Source: Skeletonema tropicum (lineage: Eukaryota > Bacillariophyta > Thalassiosirophyceae > Thalassiosirales > Thalassiosiraceae). Taken from it: a DNA stretch of 64,000 nucleotides. Numbering within the stretch: the stretch's first letter is position 1; every line of letters starts with the position of its first letter. The position numbers and the translations under genes are program-made. The stretch is taken from contig CM074127.1 in NCBI GenBank assembly GCA_037178625.1, forward strand, positions 5,084,001 through 5,148,000. Direction: 5' to 3'. This document shows, in pieces, positions 1 to 11,472 of the stretch. The notes beneath the pieces were generated by a model. It was given only the letters and a program-made list of their open reading frames with translations. It did no database searches and was not told the origin of the DNA.

Positions 1-796
1 CCACACGACGTCGCCTACACGTTACAGAAAATATATAAAAATTCGTTTCCGTTGAACACAACAATCAACTGACAATTAATTCAAACGGCGTAGATATCGA
101 TCAAAGAAACATCAATACATCATTATCATGATAGTATGCATCCGTGGGAATAATATTACTGATGTATGTTGAGAAAAACATCATATTTATCAAGTATTAC
201 ATTTATAATAATTTTCATAAAATAATAACATAGTTTATCTGATATTAAACTCTAACATGATGAATCACCAACACAAAGAAGTCTTATATTGCAATTATAT
301 GATCGTAGGACTCATGGAAAACCACTCATTTGCAGATGGTGGCTCTTCATAAGGTAGATTGTTGTATACACTCTGGGAAGGAAAATAGATTGTTTCTCAC
401 CAATAGAATTTGCTTGATCATGTATTCGGTGATGTTTATGAACAGCCCAAGTATCAAAAGACGTCCCCCATATATCATTTATCGATTTGATGCGAGGAAA
501 CCCTCTCCTTATATGTATATCATCACGTTAACGTCCGTGGGAGGGATGAAAGGAGGTAAAAGTTGTGGATTTTATGCCATTTATGGCGACGTTATTTTCT
601 TCATTTTCGATACATCAACTGAGTTTTGCTGACGTTGTCGCTTAGATTATGATGTATACGATCGGATAAGCCTAGTATCATAGGTGTATTTATTAGTTGT
701 GCATAACTGTGGCCCTAGGAGTGGATGACATCATGGTGAGGGTGTACATAAAAGATGATATTATATTTGGAGGGTGAATTTGAGTGGTAAGTGGTA

Positions 797-1128
797 CTCC
801 CTCTGTCCCACAAAAAATGAGCTTTTTGATTTAAAATAGTTATAATTTGGTCAATTTCCGTCCAAAAAATTGCTATCGCACATCGTTGGAAAGCTTATTT
901 CACGCCGGTTACGATTATATGGAGGTTGGAGGTTGTTAAGCAAGTATTTGTAATGATATTGTGACAAAAGGCGTTAAAATATCCTTATATCTAACCCTAT
1001 TGTGAAAATGAAGAGGCCTCTCGGACACTTGTGTAGGACCTCACGTAGGAATAAGTACGTCAAATAGCTAGTTTTTTGTGGGACTACGATTAACTTCAAA
1101 TAGCTCATTTTTTTTGGGACAGAGGGAG
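797..1128. mobile_element. Stowaway-like MITE, copy 1
   Basis: A 332-bp non-coding element. Its two ends are inverted repeats of about 33 bp with two mismatches, each beginning CTCCCTCTGTCCCA, and TA flanks both sides (795-796 and 1129-1130). TA duplication plus this terminal sequence is the signature of Stowaway MITEs, which Tc1/mariner transposases mobilise. An extra imperfect copy of the terminal repeat lies just inside the right end (about 1052-1088). No coding capacity is seen. Confidence 0.85.
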
Positions 1129-1586
1129 TACCTACTAGCGAATTTGAGGCCACGATAGGAATCGTCCCTCTACGTACGGCCAAAAAAGCGATTTTACGTT
1201 AGGAATAGTACTTGAAGTTTTAAGTAGTTCTGTTCCACCTTAAGTTGGCCCTGGCCTGTTGCCTGTATGTTGGCTACATGCAACTATCGGACCGCAAACC
1301 GGGATAGCGGGCAAGTGGGCGTGCCAACAACTAGGAGTTTAACACAGCATGATTTAAGGAGAGGCTTGACAGGGGAATATTGGGGATGTTTGGTCGATAT
1401 AAGGGTAACATTTGGGTAAAATTTTGAGCTCATTTGTACCCGATTATGTGTAGTTGTCCACGTGGGCGCCGCCAACAACATATATACTTACCATGAAAAG
1501 CACCCACTACTTATCCCGGCACGCCTAGAGATGCCGAGAAGAAGAAAGTCATTCACGAAGCTTGAGCTGCTGCGTAGGTACTTACA

Positions 1587-1905
1587 ATTCCTATGTGATT
1601 GAAATTTGCATCCTGTGACACTTTCTCAGACTGTCGTATGAATTCCTCTTGGTTGAAATTTGCATCCTGTGAAACTTTCTCTCTACTCTAGGAGTACTCC
1701 TAGTTCGCAGCAGTCCCGGTAATCGTGTCTATTGACACCTTTCTTGCAGTTTCGCAACGTCATCGGCTTCGCGTCGTCTGGATGGAATCTTACCTACGTC
1801 TGCTTGAGTATCCATCTTTGGAATTTGAGGTAGAGTGATGACACCTTTCTTGCAGTTTTGCAACGTCCGCGCGTCGGCGTCGCGTCGTCGTCCGGATAGA
1901 TCACG
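1587..1905. repeat. Short-repeat 5' block shared by the helical-repeat genes
   Basis: The stretch contains repeated phrases such as TTGAAATTTGCATCCTGTGA (twice) and TTTCTTGCAGTTTTGCAACG (twice, with small changes). It includes a perfect 16-bp palindrome, CTAGGAGTACTCCTAG, at 1688-1703. The same block recurs upstream of the genes at 10187 (about 9233-9470, diverged) and 13909 (about 13066-13386), so it travels with the gene family. Confidence 0.7.
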
Positions 1906-2422
1906 ACGGTTCACGGCGACGGTTAGCGTCTTTTGGAAAATTCTTCTACCAATTGTTCTAGATTATTTGTGACACGTTAAAATTTAAATGTTGTGACGAA
2001 CTTACTTGCTGATTAGGAGTATAAATACGTGTCTTCATGTTACGATGCTTATCTTGCTACTACTCTAGAATGTGACAAAAAAAGAAGAAAAATGAAATTG
2101 ACGAGAGACGTTAACCATCAATCACACGAGGCGTGAACCGCCGTGTGACGAACAGATGGCATCCTGATGGCATCTTCCATCTGCCACAGCGTATTTTTGA
2201 AGTTGAAAAAAGATTTTTACTCATCTACCATGCGGTCGCATGCTTCTCATGCTCTCATAACTTTTATGAACGAGTGGATCATTCATAGCATCGGTCTACT
2301 TATTCTTGTTACTGCCAGTTCCGCAACGCTCCGACGTTCTGAAGAGCCTTCGTTTTGAAACGGTGCACAAAGTTCCACTCTACACTCTAACCCAGCGAAG
2401 TGACCTGTAAGTACACTTCAAC

Positions 2423-3109
2423 ATGAAGGGGAAAAAGAAGTTGCTACAGTTGACTGCGAACACCATCAAGTATTTGAAAGTGTCCGAAGATGAGCTTCAG
2501 GATTGCTCCAGGATGTGTATCAGATTGAAAGACTTGACTGACAGTGGCATCACAAACGCAAACCACTTGAGGAATGAGGAAAGAGCTAAGGAAAAGCTTG
2601 CATTCAAGGCTAAGGAAGTTTACGTCGTCAGGAAATGTATTGATAGTCTTGTGCATGAATTGAATCACGGACATGGTCACAATTACACCGAAGAAGAAAT
2701 CATGAATATGGATTTCAGTGGTAGTGGTAGTGATAGTGATGATGATGATGAACCATTTGAAGATGAGAAGGAAGAGTTGCTAAACCAACTTCCTTCGGTC
2801 AAAAAGGCATGGGAGGATGCCGTGAGTGAGCGATTTGTTTGCCGCGATACGTGGCGTGAAATCAAAGAGGCCCGAGAAAAAAATCCTGCCTTGAAAAAGG
2901 ACGATGAGGAGAATGAGAAATTCAAAGCGGCTATTGAAAACTTTCGAGCAGCACAAGAGAAGGAAAGCGCCGCTTGGACCGCTTATGAAAGTCTGGTAGA
3001 TAAATTGGGTTTACTTTATGATAATCAAGATGACACTATCAGCTTCAGCGATAGTGAAAGCGAAATCCATTATAGTGACAGTGACAGTGGGAGTGAGAGT
3101 GATAGCTAA
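2423..3109 (+). CDS. Acidic helical-repeat protein, family member A
   Basis: A 228-residue highly charged protein with no domain I recognise. It has two homologous, mostly helical repeats of about 85 residues (about 5-92 and 117-203). Both run from a leucine-rich start through K/E-rich helices to a conserved end of the type SLV-x-x-L-x-x-x-Y. An Asp/Glu/Ser-rich linker (about 98-115) joins them, and the C-terminus is a run of Ser-Asp/Ser-Glu, plausible casein-kinase-2 targets. The ATG follows a leader ending TACACTTCAACATG, identical in members A, B and C. Related genes start at 10187, 13909 and 23746. The preserved frame across diverged copies argues for a real protein. The composition is compatible with a scaffold or nucleic-acid-associated role, but no function can be assigned. 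Confidence 0.8.
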   Translation: MKGKKKLLQLTANTIKYLKVSEDELQDCSRMCIRLKDLTDSGITNANHLRNEERAKEKLAFKAKEVYVVRKCIDSLVHELNHGHGHNYTEEEIMNMDFSGSGSDSDDDDEPFEDEKEELLNQLPSVKKAWEDAVSERFVCRDTWREIKEAREKNPALKKDDEENEKFKAAIENFRAAQEKESAAWTAYESLVDKLGLLYDNQDDTISFSDSESEIHYSDSDSGSESDS

Positions 3110-3597
3110 GGGTAGTTGTGAGTTTGAGATTGAATGCCAAGGGGCTTGAGTTAGGTAGTAAGTAGTTAGGTTAAGAGATAATACAATCTATTTTTGTTAC
3201 ACAATATGACTGCAAAAGTCGCTTATTTCCTGGGCAGAGGAAGATAAGGTATATGTATGCTCTTTAGTTGTGTGTGCATTGCTGGTATGCTTGCTTGATC
3301 TCTGCGTCTTCGGAGTGCAAAGACAAAGGCAAAGGTAAAGCTCATTGAAATCGTAGATAACTCTTCACCAGAATGAATCTTCTTCTCTCCCGATCTTAGC
3401 TATTCATGTATGCATAATGTTGGCACTTGTGGGCAATAATCTATACGTGCGATCTCGATATCAAAAATGAATTGAAATTGCCATACTTAAAACGATTAAA
3501 CATATTCCGTACGTGAAACAGATCATCATGCTATTCTATGAGATGTGTATTGAGTGATGCAAAAAAGAAGAATCCTTCGAGCAAATCATCTCCGTAT
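3110..3597. other. Intergenic, no gene seen
   Basis: An AT-rich 3' flank of the helical-repeat gene, duplicated at 15157-15644. I see no open frame or RNA gene. The gene upstream and the MYND copy downstream converge on this stretch. Confidence 0.6.
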
Positions 3598-4268
3598 TCA
3601 TCCTAGTGCTAATGATAACTCCCCATCTGGCGCGAATACGTGGTACCTACCCAACTTCGACTTGACAGCAGGCCACGGAGTGCCCTCCTGAAGCTCAATT
3701 GTCTCATCAGTCAGTGCATCAAAGATTTCTCCTGAACTTGGATCCTTGCATAGAAAAGGAAATCGCGATCTCCGGCAATCATCATGGACATACCCAATGA
3801 GTTTGTCTTGTTATAACCGATATCATCTTTCCTTTCAATCTCTCCATGAATGAGTCGAAGGGATGCTGCAGTCAAGTTCATTGTACCGGAATATTTCTTG
3901 GACACGCACCGATGTTTGTGGTCTGATTTCCAAGCCTTTGCGGCGCAGCTCTCGCTACAATACCAGGCATTGCTGCAACCAGAACAGAGAAGAAGTCTGT
4001 CTGCTTTGCCGTAGTGGAAGCTTTCTGAGAAGGAGAAATTTACCGTAGGCATGTTCCTTCATCAAGTCAAGGTATTCATCTTTTGTCAGATATGGCCTGC
4101 TGACCCCATCTTGAATTTTGAGCCGGATCGTCATTCTGATAATTGTGTGTGGCCATATGTTTACGTAGCTCATAATCCTGTCGCTTGCGTCGCTCATGTC
4201 AATCTTTCCGTCATGGTGAAGAAGGCGGATTGCAGCAAGACAAACCCTATATTCCACGAGAGCGGCTT
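3598..4268 (-). pseudogene. MYND zinc-finger gene, copy 1 (truncated pseudogene)
   Basis: Matches the 3' part of the complete copy at 15645-17049. It lacks the 5' half because homology ends at 4268. One base is missing near 3750, breaking the frame after the residues AGDRDF. A zinc-ligand cysteine codon is now tyrosine (HYGKAD instead of HCGKAD). The segment corresponding to the last putative mini-intron is 19 nt here instead of 23. Truncation, frameshift and ligand loss mark it as a decaying copy. Confidence 0.8.
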
Positions 4269-7200
4269 TTTTTGATGTTCAGGAAGTACATATCATGTGT
4301 TTTGCAACGTTTTATGCGGTAGTAGCCTTCTCTTGGAACAATTCTTCCATGCAAATGTCACTAAGACCTTCCATTGGCGCTGATTTAGTTGGAAGTCGCA
4401 CATATTCTCATATCGAGGCTCTCCTTTGCTGTCACCTGCGTTCCAGTTTCATGCTAGCTCCACATTTTGTGTCACTTCGCTAGACTTATCTTTCGCATGC
4501 CAAAGTCCTTCACAATTACAATGAACCAGTGAACGGCAGTCATGCAGGACTGCGGCTATTCCACTTGTCTGAATTTGTCGCAAGCCCTGCAACAAGTATT
4601 GTGTCACAGAGGTGCTGTTGCTGGATACGATGAACCTTTCATTACCACTACAACCGTTTGATCCAAACATCCAATTGGTATCTTCGCCTTGTTATCTTCC
4701 TCGACTTCGAAGCCTGCGACAAACAAGCTATCGTAGTTTCGTTGTCTCCTTCCATTGTACTTTTCTTTCTGCTTTTCTAGAGAGCCGCCAGATAATATCC
4801 GTCTGCAATATCGTCTGATCACCAATGTTTCGTTGTGCTTAGCCTTCCTTGCTTTCTTGCTAATTTATTTCGTTCATTCAATAAGGAACCCTCCTCCTTT
4901 CGATTCTTCCACACGGCAGGATACTCCATTGCCATCTTTCACGGCATGCCACCTTAAGCCATTGAGGAATGTTCCGGATTATGGATGGTGGATAGAATAA
5001 TTGCGCATAGTGTTATGCGGACGTCAGTAACGTTTGTCTTGTAGCCTAATGCCCCAAGTTGCACTTATACCCAAATGTCACAAGTCTGTTGAGGACATGG
5101 GTAGATTGCAGGCTCTTTTCACATTTCCTGACGCATCAGCTCGAAGTCGTAAGGATTCCCCAGCCGTGTCGTTGCCCCAAGCGATTTGTGCGGAACAGAT
5201 CAAAATCATGTTCACACATTCCTATCTCCATTTCAGACGCCAGTGCGTGTTACAGTTCAGATTTGACGTCACTTCAGTCCACATAAGTAAATTACTCCAT
5301 AGCTTATCTACGTACAACGAACTTCTTCTTTGGCTTCGAAGCGGTAGTGATCAGGCCCATGTTGATATGCTTCTCTAGAGGTAAATGCGAAGATATTTCC
5401 ACCACCTATCGTCGCTCTCGTTAACAGCTTTCCGGGTATGGTCGCGCATGCGCGACCATTTTTGCCACCTAGCTTCCTACGTAGTTAATAAAATAGCAAC
5501 AACTAACATTTAGAAGACGTTCAGTGCAGTTATGAAAAGCCAAGAAGCAGCTCTTTCCATCGGTGTAGTCCACCGATAACGAAGCTCGACTATTTTGGCG
5601 GTTACAATGCAGGAAAGGCAACGGGTCAACATTTTTGTGTGTCAAAAATCATCAAAAAAATAGCCGCCGGCCGCCGACCATGGCAGTTCTGGTGTTACTA
5701 TGTCGCTTACAACCTGTTACATGCAGCATACCGCATATCCAACGAAAGCTCATGACATACCAAACCGGATAGTGTGCGTAGCGTTGCATGAGATGGACAA
5801 TATCACCGTCGGATCACCCCCCATATGTAGGCGGTATTTTTCCCCATCACCGCATCGTCGGCCCTACACATAAGATAGGTATGGGACGATTAAACCGGAT
5901 CACCGACCGAACCAAGGCACCATACCTCGCGCATATGTTATTAGAAGAGATATGTATAGTCCGATCGGTTCGTAATAGCGTTTTATTGGCATAGAAGTGG
6001 CTATAGGAAGTGAGGCGGGTGCGTCGGGCGACGAAAAATATCGACCAAGTGTGTAGTACATAAGAGCATGGTATAAACAATGAATCCATGAACCCAGCTG
6101 CAACAATCGACTAACAACTACCATTACTATTGATCCGTGGTGTTGGATTCATTAATATAGGCCATTGCTGTCAACAGGAGAGCATGGTAGGAAGCAGATC
6201 GGCCGCCATGGTTCGTAGGGAGAAGGTGTTTTTTTTGCTAGATAATACTACGTACGACGGTAAAAGGGGCTAGGAAGAATGTTGGCGCAAAAAACCTTAT
6301 CCGGAAAGCTGTTAAGTAGGTGGCCATCGCTGTCATGCTTGGAAAGCCCCTCAAGCGCCGCGCGTGGAGGAGAAAGGAGGCTCCGCGCGCTTGGAAAAAA
6401 CGAATCCATCTATCACTCGAGCCGGAGGTAACTTTTACGCAAAAATCAGATACCACTAGGGTTATTTGCTAATGTATGGATTCCGACATTGAAAAGGGAG
6501 AAAGAGTCAGCTGTGTGTAAGAAGAATCGCCTAACCTTAATGAAAAACGTTACCGTTTTAAGGCTATACCGTCTAATGTAGCTTATTCATGAAGATGGGT
6601 AGAAGAAGATTATCTGTTTTGAGAAAGCACATGCAAGATCGACTGAGGCTGTGCCTGCATGCCGTCCTACCTCCACAAGTTTGGATCTTCATCACGAGGA
6701 GACATACCCTTCCATTTCTACCATTCGGAAACACACTTTGACAACGCCTCGCTCATGACTGCGGAAGGCTCAAATGCACAGAGTCATCCCATTGCTTCCA
6801 GTAGATCTGCCTGCTCCACAACGTGCAACGTGCCAAAGCCAAAGTCGAAGAATGTTATGCCAGCAATTTCAAACCAACGAAGCAGCTTGTTCTTACCACA
6901 AATTTGAGTCGCCCGATGCAGTTAATCAGTTAATGATGTGTTTGGATAGGTTTGTGTCAAGTTGATGTCCTCAAAAATGCATCCAAGTCTGATATAAGAG
7001 AAAGAGACAGAGAAGCACACAATTACAACAAGAACAAGAAGAGCAGAGAGAGCAACAAACTCAACAAGTCAAACTCCAAGGCTCTTAAGGATGCATTCAC
7101 CTCTGTAGGACTACGCAGTTAGCAGTAAAGGATCAGTAGTACCTGATGGCAATGATCAAGAGGACGTCTTGGCAGACAAAATCCCTGTAACAAAATGCTG

Positions 7201-9232
7201 CGATGTAGAGATGAGCTTGAATTATCAAGGTCGGCGAGTAACTCGAACAGTATCAATGGAAAAGCAAGAAAACAAGCACAAAGCCAATTTTCTTCTCGAA
7301 ATATCATATACTGTCTCTGATAGCTCTACAACTACCTACAGTAATGCATGGACTTTTTCTTCTTCTGTGACCTGTCGGATCACATGCGCTTGATCTTGAT
7401 GAGTGTATATCTTACACTTTGTGTATCACTTCTTTTATTCTCTACTGCGTCTGGAACACATGCACGCCCGCAGTGCCAAAATAGAGATCTCTAATCCTCT
7501 ATTTACGATGTCGTCAAGAAATCGCATTTCCTCAACCAAAAAGACAAACATCTTGGACGGAGGAGCAGGGTGTCCTCCGGATGCAGCAATCCCAGATTCA
7601 CAATGCATAATTAATTCTTCTACGCACAACAACTTCAACCTACCAAAATTACTACTATCACACCAGCTCCAAACCCAAGCAGGCATCTCTTCGTGTTGCC
7701 TCTTGTCAACGATATCGTCGCTCTCGTCAACGATATCCTCCTCTGCATATGTATGCTCTTGCATTCCTTTGTAATAGACAAGCCAGCAGCCAGCAGGCAA
7801 ACTCATTCGCTGCCAAGCATATAGCGAAGGCTGATATCATGCATGAACATCGAAAGCAGCGGCAGCAGCATATCTAAAGGTCCCTCATTCAAATATATCT
7901 GATTTCCACTTTAACGCCACCTGTTCGGTGCCATGCGCATCTTCCTTCTTACAATGTTATTCTTCGCTCATCGCTCACTGGGAAATAGAACTGTACGCTT
8001 CCTCTTCTTTCGATTATTGTTATACTGCTCTCTAACACCATGCCCTTTTGGTAATGCCCCACAATTCAATCAATATCAATGGCGAGATAGACCCTCACTT
8101 ATATGGAACTTCGTCAAATACGACCATCTAGGGTCAAGGGTGCAGTAGAGGGTCCGGCCACATCTCTGACCTCTATCGGGATGGCACGAGATGATTGCTA
8201 ACCGAGCCCTGCCTCTATTCTTTCAACTTCGGTCGTATCGTTGCCAATTCTGCCGCCGCATCCACCTTCTTTTTGTAAGATTCGTCTGCTTTAGTGAGGA
8301 GGTGATCAATCTCTGCACGCATCGCCAACATCTCTGCCCCTCTCTCCTAATTCTTCTTTCCGATGAAATCCCCTCCCGACAATCGTCGATTCTGTTAGAT
8401 TCCGGTCGTTTAATGTGCTGCCTTCTTTTTATTATTATTCTCCCTTTGCTGCCTTTTGTTTTCCCTCTAAAGGAGTAAATCTTTTAATTCCATTCTCTAT
8501 TCCACTCCTCTCCTCTACACTTGTGCGAAGAGTGACGACGTTGCGGGGCGGGTTGTAATTGCAATCGCTAGATTCTGATGGTTCTCTGCACTCGAGTCTC
8601 CCCACATACGTTTCTCTGGTGTCATTACGCCGTCCCTATTCGTCTCGACAAATATCAAATCATTTGCAGTAGCCTATCGGGCGCTTTCTCCGTATACACA
8701 TCACCTACACCACATATGCCGCTTTTAACTCAGTCGACAGCACCAACGAAACGACACTGATTTTTGATGCATTATTAATGACAGCGGTGATATGTTCTAC
8801 CTTCCATAGCATGCCGACAAGGTCATCGGAACCAAGGAGAGTATCGACGATCTTTCGTAGTATAAAATGTGTCTTCGGGAAGTCCGGCATCGCCGAATAC
8901 AAGATGTGTTCACGTCAGATGGGGGTTAGATAACCGCTAAAAGCCGGAAATATTTGAAAATGGATTAAGCCACTATTGCGGTACACCCCACTTGGCACAC
9001 TCGGCATTTTCTGACATAGGAAGGATAGGGGGTTGTGGCATGTAGTGTCTTTGGACTCAGCGGGGAGCATCAAGAGAGTGCACCGTCGACGCTATTGATA
9101 TTGAGCAGGTGCACATTCACCTTCATGTTGATGTTGCATGAAATGGCATTGTTGATTGTTGCTGAGTTCGCTCGGGGTGAAGTCTTCAGCCGCGCCATAA
9201 AATAAAAGGGACTCCAAACGTGTTGGGTAGTA
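4269..9232. other. Unique accessory stretch, no confident gene
   Basis: About 5 kb lies between the broken MYND copy and the diverged duplicate. Only short frames (at most 123 codons) occur on either strand, with no recognisable domain. Two overlapping minus-strand frames at 4449-4825 could be a decayed gene. A 123-codon ATG frame on the minus strand (7435-7806) is possible but unsupported. The stretch also holds a perfect 22-bp palindrome at 5438-5459 and a purine-rich run at about 6990-7060. Confidence 0.5.
5438..5459. repeat. Perfect 22-bp palindrome
   Basis: A self-complementary sequence built around GCGCATGCGC and bounded by ATGGTC/GACCAT, in a stretch without genes. A related 14-bp palindrome (GGTCGCATGCGACC) lies at about 9986-9999 upstream of the gene at 10187. 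Confidence 0.8.
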
Positions 9233-10186
9233 GGAATTCCTCTGTGATTGAAATTTGCATCCTGTGACAATTGCGCAAACGTCGTATGAATTCCTCTTGG
9301 TTGCAATTTGCATCCAAGCAGTCCCGGTAATCGTGTCTATTGACACCTTTCTTGCAGTTTTGCAACGTCGTCGGCTTGCGTCGTCTGGATGGAATCTTAT
9401 ATACGTCTGCGTATCCATCTTCATCACTTTCTTGCAGTTTTGCAACGTCGGCTTCGCGTCGTCGTCCGGATAGATAAGTAGACGAACATCTGCCGGAGCG
9501 TATCTTTGAAGCTGAAAAAGGATTTGTATCTACTGTTCATTTGAGTTCAGTTTGCAAGTCGAATTTGAATATCGGGCCTATGGTGGCAAGTAAGGTATCG
9601 ATAAGATCCTAATGTTCAAGGGATGAAGATTACCACAGCAAGTAAGCTCAAAATACCACTAGTTACTGTGTTATTGAGGGTCGTAGGAAGCCATTTTTCA
9701 CCATGGTCTGGGTCCATTTTTGATGGTTGATTGATATTTTATCGGAAGCCACACTCAATTGACTCGACTGCAAAAACTTCAAGTTGGAGGAGGTTGCTTA
9801 ATTGTGTACCACTCAGCACATTTTCTACCCACATAAAGACAAACGGCGGTCAGATCTGCACAAAGAGGAGAAACTGACGTTTGTGCAGAAAAAAATGGAG
9901 ACGAAACTCCCACGAGAAAAAGAGCTGAGTGGTACACAAAATAGGTGCTTGCAAATTCATTTCAAATGTACAGTACCATGCGATGCGGTCGCATGCGACC
10001 ATACTTGCTCTCACATGCTCGCTCATAAATAGAACGAGTGGATCATTCATAGCATCGGTCTACTTATTCTTGTGACTGCCAGTTCCGCAACGCTCCGTCA
10101 TTCTAAAGAGCCTTCGTTTTGACACGGCGCACAAAGTTCAACTCTACACTCTAACCCGGCGAAGTGACCTGTAAGTACACTTCAAC
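9233..10186 (+). promoter_or_regulatory. Diverged duplicate of the helical-repeat 5' region
   Basis: The first ~240 bp are a rearranged copy of the short-repeat block at 1587-1905, and 10025-10186 is a close copy of 2263-2422 and 13749-13908. The proximal block holds the phrase GAGTGGATCATTCATAGCAT and ends in the leader TACACTTCAACATG. The intervening ~500 bp (9480-10020) is unrelated to copies 1 and 2, so the proximal block is the conserved part and the likeliest promoter/5' UTR. Confidence 0.55.
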
Positions 10187-10945
10187 ATGTTTTTCCTCAA
10201 GGGAGTTGTTGGTTGGTTCAGGGGAATACTTGGTTGTCTCCTGAATGGATGCAATGGAGCAGACATTGCAATTGAAGCTGCAAAAGAAGAGAAGGAGAAA
10301 GAAAAGTTGCTACAGTTGATTGCGAAGACCAACAAGTACTTGAAAGAGGCCGAAGATGAGCTTAAGGTTCGCACCAGGGTGTGTATCAGATTGAAAGACA
10401 AGACTGACAGTGGCATCACAAACGCAAAACACTTGAGGAATGAGGAAAGAGCTAAGAAAAAGCTTGCATTTAAGGCTAAGGAAGTTGGCGTCGTCAGGAA
10501 ATGTCTTGATAGTCTTGTAGATGAATTGAATGACGTCTACGGTTGCAATTACACCGAAGAAGACATCATGAATTTGGAAATCAGTGATAGTCATGAAACA
10601 TTTGAAGAAGATGAGAAGAAAGAGTTGCTAAACCAACTTCCTTCGATCAAAAAGCAATGGGAGGAAGCCAAGAGTGAGAGAAAGGTTTGCCGCGATACGT
10701 GGTTTCAATTGAAAAAGGCCCGAGAAAAAAATCCTGCCTTGAAAAAGAACCCGGAGGAGAATGAGAAATTCAAAGCGGCGATTGAAAACTTTCGATCAGC
10801 ACAAGAGAAGGAAAGCGTCGCCAGGGCCGCTTATGAAAGTCTGGTAGATAAATTGGGTGTACTCTATGATAGTCAAGATGACACTGTCAGCTTCAGCGAT
10901 AGTGAAAGCGAAATCCATTATAGTGACAGTGAGAGTGATAGCTAA
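10187..10945 (+). CDS. Acidic helical-repeat protein, family member B
   Basis: A 252-residue paralogue of the protein at 2423, with the same two ~85-residue helical repeats (about 45-130 and 143-230), acidic linker and Ser/Asp tail. It differs by a distinct N-terminus: about 25 residues beginning MFFLKGVVGWFRGILG, hydrophobic and aromatic, suggesting a membrane anchor or amphipathic helix. A charged EEKEKEK linker follows. Substitutions relative to A are spread along the gene while the frame stays open, which suggests an older duplication that kept coding. The function is unknown. Confidence 0.8.
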   Translation: MFFLKGVVGWFRGILGCLLNGCNGADIAIEAAKEEKEKEKLLQLIAKTNKYLKEAEDELKVRTRVCIRLKDKTDSGITNAKHLRNEERAKKKLAFKAKEVGVVRKCLDSLVDELNDVYGCNYTEEDIMNLEISDSHETFEEDEKKELLNQLPSIKKQWEEAKSERKVCRDTWFQLKKAREKNPALKKNPEENEKFKAAIENFRSAQEKESVARAAYESLVDKLGVLYDSQDDTVSFSDSESEIHYSDSESDS

Positions 10946-11472
10946 GGGTAGTTGTGAGTTTGAGATTGAATGCCAAGGGGCTTGAGTTAGGTAGTAGTTA
11001 GGTTAAGAGATAATACAATCTATTTTTGGTAGATCCAGATCCAGTAGAGGCAGCAGTGGCAGGTTTGGAAGCAGAAGGCTTTTTGGAAACATGACTTTTT
11101 CACTGTCACATCAGAAAATGCTAGCTGTTCGCTCAATATCGTTGGACACTTTTTTCTGTAATTCACGTTTTTTGACCCCTGTAGCATGGTTTCTGAGTTG
11201 CATGGTCGCAGTTGCTGCATGCATTACTCGGAAGGCTGTCATGGTCTATATCCATAGGGAAGCGCCAGTGTCTTGGTAGCCTCTCAATCGCCCGATTTTG
11301 TCGGAATGAAGGGCGGTAACTCTGTGTCGACATTTTTTTCATATTTTTTATTATCCGCACTGCTGTGCAATAAGAAGATACAATAAACCACTGATGAAGG
11401 CAACCAACCCGCTCCCTCGACTCTAATATGGTTATAGACGACGGCTTAGCACTCTGGAGCGGTAGATAAGGT
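10946..11472. other. Intergenic, junction to duplication copy 2
   Basis: The first ~80 bases match the 3' flank of member A (position 3110 onward), then homology stops near 11028. The remainder is unique with no gene, up to the start of the second duplication copy at 11473. Confidence 0.55.

Larger units (their letters stand above)
1..4268. repeat. Segmental duplication, copy 1 (of 11473-16320)
   Basis: This block matches 11473-16320 almost base for base. It differs by a few SNPs, short indels (for example 4-6 nt extra in copy 2 near 12986 and 13486), and a roughly 560-nt expansion inside the coiled-coil gene of copy 2. It holds a MITE, the helical-repeat gene at 2423, and the 3' part of a MYND gene. 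Homology stops at about 4268 inside the MYND gene. The left edge lies at or beyond the window start. Bases 1-2422 outside the MITE hold no convincing gene; short open frames there are preserved only because the duplication is recent. Confidence 0.93.

Noticed and set aside
330..632. 100-codon frame, identical in both duplication copies (also 11802-12104)
   Set aside because: Opens only with TTG. Its conservation simply reflects the recent duplication, and the composition is not protein-like.
974..1183. Minus-strand 69-codon frame, repeated at 12448-12657
   Set aside because: Lies largely across the right end of the Stowaway-like MITE; not a gene.
2167..2358. 63-codon ATG frame upstream of the helical-repeat gene (also 13653-13844)
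   Set aside because: Sits in the conserved leader/promoter block. No matching frame in the diverged copy at 10025-10186, so the DNA rather than the peptide seems conserved.
7435..7806. 123-codon minus-strand ATG frame with acidic, protein-like composition
   Set aside because: No domain, no paralogue in the window, and an overlapping plus-strand frame of the same length. Left uncalled, though it is the best candidate in 4.3-9.2 kb.
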